64,000 nt of DNA. Source: Vanrija pseudolonga. Lineage: Eukaryota; Basidiomycota; Tremellomycetes; Trichosporonales; Trichosporonaceae. The stretch is from the NCBI RefSeq assembly GCF_020906515.1, contig NC_085850.1, positions 3,534,001 through 3,598,000 on the forward strand, in the 5' to 3' direction. The notes under the pieces were generated by a model that was not told where the DNA came from, made no database searches, and saw only the letters and a program-made list of their open reading frames with translations. The position numbers and the translations under genes are program-made. Shown in pieces: positions 22,147-35,563 of the stretch (its first letter is position 1; every line of letters begins with the position of its first letter).

Positions 22147-23829
22147 ATGGTGGTCAGTTACGTTGATTGGATCACCGGGGTCCAACTGACGCTCCAGAAA
22201 ATCAAAATGATCTCGAGGTCGCTAGACGACCACCTACCTTCCTCCTCGACGGCCCCGCACCCACTGCAGCGCAACCTCGCGCCACACCTGCACCCGTTCG
22301 CCAAGCCGCGCGAGTACACGCGTGCGATGACTGCCGTCAAGCTGGAGCGCATGTTCGCCAAGCCGTTCGTCGCCGCGCTTGGCGGACACCAGGACGGTGC
22401 CTACGTGCTCGGCAAGGACCCGCGGCGCGTGTCGGTCGTTGCCGCTGGCGGCGGTGACGGCGAGGTGATCGTGCACTCGCTGTCCATGCGCCGGCCGCTC
22501 CTCAAGATCCAGGCGCACCAGGGCATGGTCGGTGGTGTGTGCTGGACCTCCGAGGTGCGCGACGGCAAGCGCGGCGTCATCACCTGCGGCAAGACGGACG
22601 GAACGGTCAAGATCTGGCGCTCCAAGGCGTTCGCACCCGGCATGCGCGTGGACGAGGAGGAAGAGGGTGGCGAGCAAACGCTGGATATCGCCGGTGCGGT
22701 TGGAGAAGATGCCGACGAGGAGGACGACCTGGCCATGGACGAGGGCAAGCGCGATACTGTTGGCCTCAACCTCCAGCCGAGCATGGTGTACAACTCTAAG
22801 GGCGGCTTCAATGGCATCGACCACCACCGTACCGACGGTGTGTTCGCCACGGCGTCGAACGTCGTTCAGGTGTGGGACGAGACCCGCTCAAGTCCGTTGT
22901 CGACGCTGCAGTTCGGCTCGTCGCTCGAGACGGTCACGAGCGTCAAGTTCAACCAGAGCGAGACCAGCGTGCTGGCATCGGTCGGCAACGACCGCACAAT
23001 GTGTCTCTACGACATTCGTACCGGCAAGGCCGAGCGCCGTATCGTCATGCGCATGACGTCGAACGCACTGTCGTGGTGCCCCACACTCCCTACGGTCATG
23101 TTGCTTGCGTCCGAGGACCACAACCTGTACACGTACGACCTGCGTAACCTCGAGTCCCCTACACAGATCTACAAGGGACATGTGGGTGCCGTGATGGGCT
23201 GCGACTGGAGTGAGTGGACGGACATACGTTTTTTTTGCCGCCAATACTGATGACAATCAGGCCCCACGGGTGAGGAGTTTACCTCTGGATCCTACGACCG
23301 CACGGTCCGCCTGTGGAACCGTGATGGTGGCAAGTCACGCGACGTGTACCACACGAAGCGTATGCAGCGGTGAGTAGGCTGTGCAAGGAACGTGATTTCA
23401 GCCTAACCTCGTCAGTGTTTTCGATGTCACCTACACGGCCACGGCCGACTTTGTCCTGTCTGCTTCCGACGACGGCAACGTCAGGATATGGAAGGCCAAG
23501 GCGTCGCAGAAGCTCGGACCCGTGTCCACCAAGGAGCGCCAGGCGATGGAGTACCGCCAGAAGCTGGTGGAGCAGTGGTCGACAGAGAAACATGTGCGCT
23601 CGATCAAGGACCAGCGCCATGTCCCCAAGAGCATCCACAACGCGACCAACCTCAAGCGCGAGATGATCGAGGCGCAAAAGGTCAAGGAGGACCGCCGGCG
23701 CAAGCACTCGCGAGCGGGCAAGGAGAAGCCCAAGGCCGAGCGCAAGAGTGAGTGGTTGGCGCAGCGACGACCGTGCCCGAGTATCGCTGACGTCTATTCC
23801 CAGAGGCCATCATTGTGGAGCAAAAGTGA
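22147..23829 (+). CDS. SOF1: Small-subunit processome WD40 protein Sof1 (DCAF13)
   Basis: Exons 22147-22149, 22198-23209, 23261-23369, 23416-23747 and 23804-23829 give 493 residues. The first exon may hold only the ATG: splicing yields MKIKMISRSLDD, matching the family start MK(V/I)K-LSR. A donor 3 nt later would add one Val. Family blocks are LHPFAKPREYTRAM, ALNATKLERMFAKPFV-like KLERMFAKPFVAAL, FNGIDHH and SREVYHTKRMQ. The C-terminal basic Sof1 tail is LPKSIHNATN. Seven WD repeats fold as a propeller in the U3 snoRNP/90S pre-ribosome for 18S rRNA processing. An acidic loop (about 200-225) interrupts the repeats. Confidence 0.93.
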
Positions 23830-24283
23830 GCGAGTTGAACCTGTTGTACCATTACCATGCCATAGACATCACCATGTTCGGAGCGAACGCCGGGCACGCC
23901 GCGGGCCAGAGGCAAGGCCACAACGACGCCGCCACTCGAGATCCACTTGCAGCATGGCCCGGCCCAAAGGAGCGGCGGGCGTCGGAATACGACGGCCTGG
24001 TATCTGCGTGGCCTGGAACAAGAACATGGCCAAAGGAGGTGATGGTTTGTGCGTCTGGCGCCGCCCCCTTTCGCCTCCTCGCCTCCTTGCCTTGTTCGCC
24101 CCCGGCAGTGTTTACTTTTCTGTAAGCGATCAGTGCGTCGCCCGTCGTCGTCGCCGTCGTCGTTGTCCAAGTAAACAAGTCAAGCGCGTCCCATTCCGTG
24201 AACATCATCACCACTTTAACACACTTCTCACCACCTCTGACATTGTTGACACTCCACAACAACAACATCTAACACTCCCACCG
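23830..24283. other. Intergenic region SOF1 to giant PH gene
   Basis: No gene supported. The last 100 bases are CA-rich (ACAACAACAACATC), a typical untranslated leader. The open frame that runs through here from SOF1 is only read-through of its 3' flank. Confidence 0.5.
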
Positions 24284-27200
24284 ATGGCCTCCCCGCCACC
24301 ACTGTCGCCCACACCGCGGCGGTGGCGACCGGCAGGCCAGCCGTCTGCAGTCGTCGAGACGTTGAACCAGCTCTCCGACTCGCCAGACCCCACGTCACCC
24401 GAGCAAGAGTTCCTTTCGCCACTGGGCACGCCGGCCGTCGTTGACGGCGCAGCAGAGCTAGCAGCCAACGTGACTGGCGACTCGCTCAACAGGCGCTACG
24501 ACAGCCTGTATGCCGGCCTCGAGGCCTTTGGAGCCAGCTTCAACTCGGCGCCAGCGGCCCAGGACACAGCACCAGCGGCGGCGGCGGCGGCGCTCGCACC
24601 GAGTCCTCCTTCACCCAACCCTCCCGATCTGGCAGCCCACCCCGAGTCGCCAAAACCAGCACCGGCACCACCCACCGAGGCTACAGCATCAGCATCAATA
24701 CTCCCCGCAGCCATCACTGCGCCCTCCACTCCCTTACCACCCTCGCCGGTCAAGGCCGCGCGCCCAACCAAACAATGGACGCCCAAGCCGGCGGCCGCCA
24801 CGCCGACCAAGACAAACACGAGAGCGAGCGAGCTCATCCGCATGTTTGAGAGCAAGAACGACTCGCCTGCCCCCGAGCGCCGGCCAGCAGGCGCGGTCGC
24901 CACGCCGTTCCGTGAGGCGGTGGCCGTGAAGGTGCCCGCCGCGTCGGTATCGAGACAGGCCGCGACGAGCAGCACCCCCACCACGACGCGGACGCGCTCG
25001 CCCATCTCATCAGTGCAGAAGATGGTCGCGTCGTGGCGCACGCGCAACGCCGAGGTGACGGGGCAGGAATCGTCGTTGTCGTCCTCTACCCCCTCGTCGA
25101 TGTTACGCAAGCGCTCGTGGAACGTCAGCATCCGCCGCCGGCGCCGCAACGAGCCGGAGGACAAGGTCGCAGAGCAGGTGCCCGACGACGCGCCAGAGTT
25201 TCGCCCCAACAGCACGCCGCCACACCCGTCGCCCGTCGACGAAGCCTCGTTCCCATCCCAATCGTCGCTGCCGTCGCCGACGCCCTTCCCGCTCGCGCCG
25301 AAGACGCTTACGGGCGAGGTGAGTGCCACGTCCGTACCCTGCTCACTTCTCCAGCCCCTGCGGACCGGCAAGCTCTTCTACTTCAACGTATACGAGGACG
25401 TCGAGCCAGAAGACTACCAGTGGGTGGCTACCGATGCCCGGCTGTACGCCGACGGGCTGGAGCTCGTGTGGCGCACGCCCGCTGGCGCCAAGGCGACCGT
25501 CGTCCTCGACGTGGAGTACTGCGAGGGTGCGTTTACATCTCCGCCATCACTGACCACGCAGAGGTCACCTCGACGTACTCGCCCACCAACCCCATCGCTA
25601 ACGACCTCGGCGCGCTGGCGGCCCGCAAGCGGGGCGACGAGTTCGTCAGAGGGCTCTACCCCTTCAAGATGGTGTACGAGGACGGCACTGAGCGGCTCGG
25701 GTGCGAGTCGGCCATTGAGCGAGGTGAGCTATCTTGCTACCGAACTAGCTGACGACAGTGCGATGGGTCAAGGCGATGTGGGCGGCGCTTGAGAGCAGCC
25801 CGGCTCGACGTCCCGCGCCGTCAGTGTACTCGCGCGTCTCGCGCTCAAGTTCCCACTCGGGCTCGCAATCGACGCGCTTTCACACGACGCAGGCGGCGCG
25901 CGAGGTGACCGACGACGCGGTGATCAGCACGCCCGGTGGGCTCGCAGCGCCACTCGCGTCCCGCGGCTCGCGCAGACTCGCAGCTAACCCGCTCACGCGT
26001 GCCCGGAGCCTGCGCAAATCCGCGAGCACGAGTGATCTGACAGACTCGTCGAACCAGGCTGACGAGGCACCGCCACCTGTGAGCCGCGTCCCGTCCTCGT
26101 TGTCGAAGTGGAAGAGCCCCCAAAGCTTCGCTACTGCGGCAGAACTGCTCGGCCCCACCCCGAGCATCGGAGACGCAGCGACAGTGTTGGCCAGCGACGT
26201 GCTCTCGCCGCCACAAGCGCCATTCCTTACCCCATCGACGGCTCCGCAGTCGTTCTACTCGCCGGCCCCGCCGCCCACTATGCGGTCCCTTCTGTCGCCC
26301 GTGTCGTTTCACACCTTCGCCGCGACGTCGCCGGCAAGTGAGCCTCTCTCGTTCCAGACCCCTGCAACGGCCGCGACAAGCTTCAACACGCCAGCAGCGC
26401 CTTCCCCCGCACCACTAGTCACCTCCCCGCCACCAGTGTCAGAAGCACGCAGCGTGCTCTCGCCGAGAGCCCCCAGCGCTGTCAGTGCTCTCAGCGCCCC
26501 GAGTGCTCCCAGTGGTCTCAGTGCTCCGACGGCTCTCCGGGCTCCCAGCGTTGCCAGCGAAGCTTTCAGCGCACCACTCACCACCCGGTCGCAAATTACT
26601 CCCCCCGGTTCGGACGGCATCTCACCCCCGCCTTCGTACACCACATCGGAAACCAGCTCGCGACCACCGTCGCCCAGGACTTCGTCGCTACCCTCGCTGC
26701 ACTCTGGGACGCCACGCAGCGCGTTCACACTTCGCTCAGCACTGGACAATGTCGTGCCACCTCTGAGTGAGACCTCGGCCACCACTCAGCCTGTGCGGTC
26801 AACCCCACCAACCGTTGTCCTCGCAGACCTGCCGACAAGCGCGCCACCATCCCAGGCGCCATCTACAGGGACTCGGAGCGAGTCGCGCACCTCAAGCGAG
26901 CGAGTGAGATATCAGCTCTACGACCCGCCCGTGCCACCATCCAGTTCCAAGCTTTCAACCCGCGCACCCAGCGCCACGGGCTCTCGCGCAGAGAGCATTG
27001 GGCCAACTGCTCCTCCTGAGGTGGCACCGGCATCGACACGCGCATCGAGCTCGGCGGGCACTCGTGCTGAGAGTGTCGCCCGTACAAATGTGACGCATGA
27101 CCTCGTGGCTGCTGTCGACGCCGCTATTGGTGAGTACTCTGGCGAGGCCGCCAGCGCGTGGGACGGAAGAGGGGCGACAACAGACCACCGCGCCTCCACA

Positions 27201-30200
27201 CCAAAGGCCACACCGGTGGCGTCGACTGCCGACCCAGTCACACCCAAGCGGTCGTCCCAGCAGTCGAACGGCTTCGGTACTCCTCGTAGTGGCGGTACGC
27301 ACTCGAGTGTCCCACCCCCAGAATCCCCGTCGGCGTACTACTCACTCTCGTCGCCGTCCACGCGCGATGCCACGGGGACCCGCTCTTCGTCTGAGGTGGA
27401 CAAGGAGAACTTTGGTACCCCGAGCGTCATGTCCTCTCCGTTCGGATACGCTGGCCACATGCCTTTCAGCGCTCGCACATCAGCGCAAGCGTCACCACGT
27501 CGTGGGCTTGCGCCTGGACTGGCTCCCGAACCAGCTTTGACGTCGCACTACCCGACACCGACAGAGCAGGCATCAAGTCCCCTCAGGTCTATGGACAACA
27601 ACTACGACCAGCGTCCGCCAGTGTCCTACATCTCGCAATTGGCACCACCCAGCTCGAGTGGAAGGTACACTGCTGCGCCATCAGTGAGCTCGTACGAGTC
27701 AGCGCCACCCGTGCCGATCTCGAAGTCGGCATCGGCGTACACCACCCCGTCGGTGCCCTCTTCGCCGTCGGCATACTCGTCTGCCCCACCGCCCCCGATC
27801 TCTAAGTCGAGCTGGTCGGGCGGCAGAAGAAATCGTCTGTCAACGATGCTGCCCTCCAATCGATCTGGCACGCCAGTGAGCGAGCCAGACCTGGACAGCG
27901 GCATCGTGTATGGGCTCGAGCGGCACTCATCCGCGGGCAGCACGTACGGCCCTGATCCTGGACCTCCCTCGCACCCACAGCACGACGAGAGCCGGTACAC
28001 TACAGCTCACGAGTGGTCGCTCTATGGGTCGGCCGATAGCGGAATGTATACGACTGCAACGGCTGGAGGTAGTCGGTACCTCAGCGCCAGTGATGCGCCA
28101 TCGTTCGGCACACCGCCGTATCCGCTCACCAGTGCCACGCCGACCTCCACGCCCGCCTACACGACGTCTTACCTGGATACGATCCCCGAGACCCTTGGCC
28201 CCGTGCCACACTCGTCTGGCTCCACGTTCGACGACACTGCGCGGGCGCGGGGCATCGCGTCCCCGTATGCGTCTTCCAAGTCGGTTTCGTCCTTCGCCTC
28301 ACCCGAGACGCTGGGACCGGTGCCCTTATCGCTCCGCCCTTCGCCTATGTCGACACGTATTCCTACGATTCCCGAGTCGACTGGCCCTGTGCCAGTACCA
28401 TTGAGGCCTCCGACCGTTTCGACGTACGTTACAACCATCCCTGAGTCGACTGGCACAGTGCCCTCGCCGCGGAAGGCCTGGATACCGAGCCCCCTGTCCG
28501 TGTCGACTGTGGCGGCGACGCTTCCCCCCGAGTCGCTTGGCTCCGTACCATCGTCTCGCAACTCATGGGCAGAGCCAACATCAAAATCCACCCCTGTATC
28601 TGTGCACAGCCGTTTGTCAACGGTCCCATCAACAGTGGAGTCGACCAGGCCGGAGTCACTTGGCCCTGCGCCGCCTTCGCTTCGGGCACCGCCGCCGAGC
28701 ATCTCGACGCCCCAGTCCACTTACGCGACGTCACGCAGCCACAGGAAACCGGTGCCTTCACTACAGCCGTCACCTATCCCAACGCCTGTCCCCTTGCCTC
28801 CTCCGCCTCCTTCATCACACCCATCGAGCTCTGACTCGAGCCTCTCTCGGTCGTCCAGCTCGTCATCCACAGCCACAATTGTCGACTACAGCGCCCTCCG
28901 AACGCTCAACTACCTCGAAAGCCAGGGCAAGGTCCAGCAGCTACACAACGCGCGCATTGACAATCAGCTCGATCGGATCGAGAACAAGGTAGACCGCAGC
29001 GCTCGCCATTTCAAGAGCCTTGACAAGCTTGAGCTATTGGACGAGCTGCGCAAGCTGGAGGGGCTCGTCGATTGCCTGCGCGATTTATCAAAGCCCGACC
29101 GCCTCGATGACCAACCACCGCCTCTACCGTCCAAGGACAGTGTCTTTGCCGAGTCACCACCGCCCTCGCCCACGACGTCGGTCTCTACGCTGTCCGACAC
29201 CGAGCGACCGGTCACTCCTCCAGACTTCCTCCTACCCGAGTCGTTCAACCAGCGCATGGAGGACATGGGTCATCTCTTAGGCTTGGTGATGGGCCAGCAG
29301 AAGGACATCATTGAGGAGTTGGCCTACCGGCGCGAGCTTGATGCGGAAGGGCCAGCGCGTATGGAGGCTATGTTCGCTCAAATTCTACATCAACTCGAGG
29401 CGAACGCATACCATCAGAAACCTTTGGCACCACTGCCTCGCAAGCGACCTGCATCGTCAGAATCGTGGTCTGAAGTGGAGGGTGACTTTTACCCTGGGTC
29501 CCAAAGCGTCTATTCGGGCGATTTTGGCCAGCGTACCCCCGCTCCTCCGAACACGCTTCACAGCGCGACCTCGCTCCTGTCTCGAATTCCCGAGTCACTT
29601 CTGGAAGACGACACGCTGGAACCCGAGTTCGACGAAGAGTACGAGGTTGGCAACTTGCCCCCGGCCTCGCCGGCTCACGAGCAGAAGCAGTACCGTACCG
29701 AGGTGCCTGAGGCTGTGGTTCGTCAGCGGAACCAGCAGCTAGAGTACGAGAGCGAGGTGGAGGATGAGGAGGCTGCCGAGGATGTCGAGCGCGTACTGGC
29801 CGACCCGGCGCCGGCACCAGCCACTCCACCTCAGCGTCCTATCCCCTACCGCCAGCCACAGGCCGACGAGAGGCCAGAGGAGGAGACGGTCTACCGCGAC
29901 GAGCAGCCCGAGCGCCGCCGGCCAACCACTCGTGCCCCTCCGCCTGAGCCTGTGGAGCTGCCGACGCCCGTCAACAGCGAGTATCGCAAGCTTCGTGATG
30001 CTGCCCTTGATGCCCCCGGTCCAGCTGGTCCCCAGTCGCGTTTCGGTCGCCCGCCTCGAGGCTCAATGCACCGCTTCGGTCGCCCTCGTTCTCCGCTGTC
30101 TACTACCTAGTAGGTCTCCTACCGCTGTCAAGTACTAACCTGCCCAGTGTTTCTCGAGGCTTCCGTCCTGTTCCCCTTGGTCCTTTCCCTCCACCGGTAC

Positions 30201-33200
30201 GTCGACTGGCGCGCCTCATGCTGACCCACAGGGCATGATGCCGATACCGATGATGGCGCCGCCGCTTCGACAGGGCATGCCTGCGTTTGGTCGTCCTGGA
30301 TTCTTCCCCCCACCTGGATATGGTCCATTCGCTGGTGGCCCTGGCATGTATCACCACCACCTGCCGCCGGATAGTGGTGGTATCGGTACTACGACAACTG
30401 CCACTTCTACCAACTCGCCACTTCCGCCACACTCTGCTAGACTCTCCACTCATGGTTCGCATCACCACACTCCGACGCCCTCGGCGACAACGTCGTCGGC
30501 GTCGGTAGCGGACCCGGCTATCGTCACCCCGCCTGTTCACAGCCCCGTGCCCCCGATTACGATCAAGATTACCCCGGCCTCCATCGAGGAGACCCGCTCT
30601 GCCTCTGATGGTGTGCCTTCCGTGGCACCAGGATCTCCGTCGGCTGCTACTGAGCCCGTCCCGCCTCCAACTGCATCGGCTTACTCCGCGTTCAGCCACC
30701 CCATGTCTGTGAGTGTAACTAGCAGGGTGGAGAGCTAGAGCTAACTTTGCCAGACCACTTCTACCCACCGCATGCTCAACAACACCCAGGCGTTGGGTGA
30801 GGCAATGGGCGAGCAGCAGAACGACATGGCTCGATACATGCACGGCATCAGCGATCAAGTTCACGACGTCAATGCTGGCCTCTCCCGCGATCTCGGTGGT
30901 ATCCTCGCGAAACTCGATACACTGCGCAAAGATATCCGTCCCGAACGTGTTCATGGTCATGTCTTGCCCGACGGCACCGTCCAGCTCAGCACCGGCGAGA
31001 TTGTGGATGGTATCCAGGGTGCCCCGCCTCCTGTCCCCGTTGCTGTTGTGCCTCCGCCGCCAGACTCTCCCCCTATCCTTGTTGGCCGCGTGCTGCCCGA
31101 CGGCACAGTCATGGCTGGCGACAGGATTGTGGTTGGAATCCAGGGTGTGCCGCGTGATCCTACCCCTGAAGAGCTGGCCGAGGAAGCCCAGCGTGCCAGG
31201 GACCTGCAGCAGGATCGTGCAATCGACGACTTGGCTGCCATGGGTGAGTTGGTAGCATGTGAAGCCACTGACACCAGTTTCGGACATCATGAACCGCTCT
31301 ACCGCCCCGAGCCACCACGGAAGTCACCACAGCCACCACAGTCACAGTCATCGCGGAACGCCGCCGCCGGTCACCAACACGAAAGAAACCAAGGAGACCA
31401 AGGAGGTTACGAACAACACGACAACGATCATCAAGGAGCACGACAAGGACCACAACCACACTGTGCATGAGCACGTCCACTCGCCGCGAACTGAGCTACT
31501 CTCCCCCCACCTGCCACCGATTGCCACGATCCCGCCCCGCGGCCACCTCATTCGCGAAGAGGTCGAGGAGTACATTCACAAACCTGATGGCAAGCCTCCC
31601 ACGCACAGAGTTACTCGCACCGAGACCTACACCGAGGGCTCGATCCCGCCTGTTCCGCGCCTCAGAGACCCGGCCTCATCGCATCACTCTCACGCCGGTA
31701 CCCACCACACTCGGGACAAGTCGGAGCACGGCGGCACTCATGGTGGCACTCAGCACGGAGGTACTCAGCACCCGGGTACCCGCCCACCATCCCATGCTGG
31801 CACTCACCGCCCAGACGCGACACTTGGCGACCCCGGTACCAGCAAGATTGCCAAGCCGAAGCCACCTCAGAAGGTGTGGTCCACGAACCCTGTCCACGAA
31901 AGCCGTATGGGATCAGTTGCTGGAAGCATCGCGCAGCACAACCTTGGAAACGACCCCGACAACGACTCTGTCAACAAGGTTCTCGGATGGCGACCCAGCG
32001 TCTCTAACGATCCCGCTGGCATCCCTCTTCCCGCGTCCGAGTTCGATCCAGATGGGCCTCACTTCCCTGGTGATGGTCACGCAGCTGCACGACCCTCCCT
32101 TGGAGGCAACAAGCGACCGGCCCCGTCCGTTGTCTCGAATGCCGGCACGAAGAAGAAGGACCTGCCTGACATGCCTCTCCTTACTACGCGCACCAAGATT
32201 GTGCCGTCGGTCGCCGACCCGAGAGAAATTGTTGAGGGAGACCCAGGCAACGATGACGAGAAGGACAAGGACCCCGTGCGTGAAGGGCCACCCATCGTTC
32301 CAGAGGTACCTAACACTCACAAGGTTAAGGGAAGCGACAAGAACACGAGATTCTCGCACACCTTGCATCCCTTCCACCGATCCAACAAGGGTCAGTCTGA
32401 TGGCGACAACAGACCGCTCAGAGTTCTGGGCGACACGGCGACTGAACCCGAAGAGGAGGCCAAGACCAAGCCGGAGAAGGCCAAGACAAAGCCAGAGGAG
32501 AAGGTTGAAGGCGATGTCGGCGCGAAGCCCGACCCGCCTACCAAGGCGCCAGAAACGCCGGGCCGCAAGGAGGACTCTGCCCAAGCACCCAAGCAGTCGG
32601 CGGTGGCCGAGGACCCGTTCTCTCCTACACCGTCGACCCAAGTGGGTCGGTCAGCCATGATGCCCCGCGAGGATCCAGAGATGGTGGAGGTGCCTGTGTA
32701 CCAGCCTATTACCCTGCCTGACGGCAGCACGGCCCTCATTCCAATGGGTACGGCCAAGGTGCCTTCGGCTCGGCCCACGCCGGCGCCGTCGAGCGGCTCA
32801 AGTTCGGCGCCTGGCAACTCGAAGGGCAAGGCCGCCGCGACATCTCCCTCGGCTGAGAAGGACGACACTCCAGACAAGGCCGCTGGCGGCGCCGACAAGA
32901 CCAAGAAGGCGCCTTCGGGCCTGGCACCTCTGCACGATTTGCACAACATTCCCACGGAGAAGTCGTCCGACAAGCCTGGCTCTTCCAAGGATCATGCAAC
33001 GCCAGAAGAGATTACCGAGGCCAACCTTCCCAAGGACCACGCTTCGTCGGCAAAGGAGCCCTCGGGTTCCTCCAAGCCTCCTGCAGGCGCGTCCAAGACA
33101 CCCACAGAGGGCAGCAAGCCTGGTCCAGGAAAGTCGGACGACAGCGCTGCCAAACCAGCAGCTGGCAACTCGGCAGACGCCGCTTCAAAGCCTCCTCCGG

Positions 33201-35442
33201 TGCCCAAGCCCCCTAGATCTCTTCCTTCGCTTCCTACGGAGCCGAGCGGTACGAATACGGTGCCGCCAGAGCGCGAGAAGGAGCCGTGGGAGATCGCTTC
33301 GCCGGCGGCGACTATGCCTCCGGTCAATGTCACACCGGCGCCGAGCGTGAACAAGATCAAGCGCAAGCCTGTGGCGAAAGAAGATGATGGTGAACCTCAG
33401 ACCCTGGGCGACAAGCCGACCGACGAGGCGTCGCCAGCGGACAAGACACCAGGCAGTGGTAGTGCGGGCGAGAAGAACTCCGCGTCAAAGGACAAGCCAT
33501 TGCCCCCCGCCTGTCCTTCAGGACCTGCTGGTGGCAAGCCAGAGAGCGACAAGCCCAAACCCCACAGAGAGCCGCCACCGCCTCCAGGAGCCACGCCACC
33601 TGCTGCCGATCCACCCGGCCACGTCTACTGTCACTGCGAGCGCTGCTGTACCAACCCTCCTCGTGCGGGCTACCACGATATGGCTACTTCCGCCGCAGCG
33701 TCGCCTAAGCCTCAGCCTCCCAAGGAGTTGGTCTCGAAGGATCTCTCGGCAAAGGAGGCTGGCGCCAAGGCGCCCGCGAAGGAGCCCGCCTCGAAGGCCT
33801 CTGAAGCGAAGGATGCCGCGGGCAAGGATGCGTCCGCCAAGGATACTGCAGCCAAGGACCCAGCGCCTCCCAAGACACCATCACCGCCCCCTCACGTCCC
33901 ACTCAGTCACCAGACCGCTCCTGTCCACCCCGATCACCCTTCATTTTCGCCAGTGCCCTTCCCCGACATCACTGGGCCGTACGGAAATGTGCCCCTTCCC
34001 AAGCCATCGCCGCCACCGGGTGAAGATGCCTCGAAGAAGAAGAAGCCCGGCAAGGAGTCTAGCAAGGAGAAGGACCCGAAGGAGTCTGGCAAGGAAGCCG
34101 AGGCAGAAGCGTCGGCCGTTGAGGACACGGCGACGAACAAGCCCGGGTCCAAGGAGACCGCCGGGTCGAAGTTGTCGAAGGCTGGAAGCAAGAAGAGCAA
34201 TCAGCCTGATGGCAGCAAGGATAAGGCCGGAAAGGACAACAGCGACGATGTTGCCTCCTCTGAGGAGACACTCGCCGGTCCAAGCAAGCTTGCCGGTAGG
34301 TGACCGTTGAATGACACCACTGACATCACAGCTCCAGGGAAGGGCAAGGCTGCTCAGACGGAGAAGGATGACGAGAAACAGCTTGCTGCCGATCGTCACA
34401 AGGAGGTGATGGACAAGATCACGAGTGTGGAGAAGTCTCTGGTGGGTAGTTGAAGGGGAGCTCCACTGACACCCCTCAGGAATCCGTCGTCAAGGACAAC
34501 AAGGAGTGGCGCACCGAGAACGCGGAGGTGAACAAAAAGCTTCTAGAGCTTGGGGCGAAGCTCCTCAGCAATGACGAAGAGCTCAAAAAGGCCATCGAAG
34601 CTGAATCCAAAAAGCCGGGTGTCCAGGCTGTGCTCGACGCGCTCAAGAGTACCAACGAAGCCCAGGCATCGTACTTCCGCAAGCTCTGCACGGATGTTAT
34701 GGACCAAAACTCGAGCCAGCACAAGCTCACGCAGGATGCGGCCAAATTGTGGGCACGGGAGCAGGTCACCTTCAACTTGTCCAACTAGTGAGTGATCTCG
34801 CAACAACTAGGATGCTGACGGGCAGCCTCGACAACTTCAGCCGGGTGCTGGCGGGCGAGACTCGACAGTTGGTCCGCGAGGTCCAAACCATGGCGGATTT
34901 GAAACGCGCACTTCTCCTCGAAATGTCGGACCTCATGCTCCAGAAGGCGCGCATGTCGGGCAGCGAGGTCTTGGCCGTCATTCCATACCCCGCGGTGCCA
35001 GGAAAGGGGCCGGCGCCCCCCAAGAAGGTGAGCGCGGTGCAATTGAGATGTTCCTCGCCTAACATATCAGGACGAAAAGAAGGACGGCAAGCCCAAGGAA
35101 GACGGCAAGAAGCCACCAGGCATACCTCCGTGGGCCGCCCATATCCCTCCCGGCGCGCCGATGATGGGCATGCCGCCGCCTATGGGCTTCGGCCGCCCAC
35201 TGCCGCAGACGCCAAACATGATGTCGATGGGCCCATCACCCGGTATGCCATTCATGCCCGGTGGAGGAGACATGTTCGGCCACACCCATGGCAACCCCTT
35301 CCCCATGCAGATGCCGGTGCCGTTCCCGACAGGAGTGAGTGCAACGCACATACTCGCGATGACGATGCTGACCCCACAGTCGCGACCCCTCCCTCAGCCC
35401 AAGGTGCCAAAGGACGGCGCCAAGCCCGCCGAGGGCGAGTGA
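24284..35442 (+). CDS. Giant PH-domain, largely disordered scaffold protein (3566 residues)
   Basis: Thirteen exons join in frame: 24284-25318, 25355-25526, 25562-25723, 25759-30109, 30148-30196, 30232-30708, 30754-31243, 31278-34295, 34332-34441, 34480-34787, 34826-35027, 35071-35334, 35380-35442. The sum is exactly 3567 codons. Residues about 346-460 form a PH-like domain (GKLFYFNVYE, DARLYADGLELVW, FKMVYEDGTERLGCES, VRWVKAMWAALE). After it come Ser/Pro/Thr-rich disorder, six PES/PET-LGPVP repeats (about 1263-1443), coiled coils (about 1500-1565 and 1620-1675), two VLPDGT units (about 2150-2215) and a lysine-rich half. A CHCERCC cluster lies near 3029, followed by a coiled-coil C-terminus (about 3255-3440) and a Met/Pro-rich end. 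No enzyme domain is seen. A cortical or septal scaffold role is inference from PH plus coiled coils. Confidence 0.85.
28165..28720 (+). repeat. Six degenerate PE(S/T)LGPVP repeats in the giant protein
   Basis: Motifs at intervals of about 25-40 codons read PETLGPVP, PETLGPVP, PESTGPVP, PESTGTVP, PESLGSVP and PESLGPAP. Each is followed by a basic Ser/Pro segment (SLRPSP, PLRPP, SPRKAW, SSRNSW, SLRAPP). They look like repeated short linear motifs, with PLR/SLR segments as possible kinase or SH3 sites. Confidence 0.75.
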
Positions 35443-35563
35443 TGGCCGATCTCGTACCTATCGTACCCCAATGCTCCATAATGACTTTCCCAATCCCCAT
35501 AATGCCTAGAGTTTCCGTCTTGACGAATGCATATGATCTCGTAGTGTACAGTGCCGACCTCGC

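Noticed and set aside
25319-25354. Reading the 36-nt segment in the PH gene as coding
   Set aside because: It is stop-free and in frame, but has a GTGAGT donor, a CTCAC-type branch region and a TCCAG acceptor; removing it leaves a continuous PH domain.
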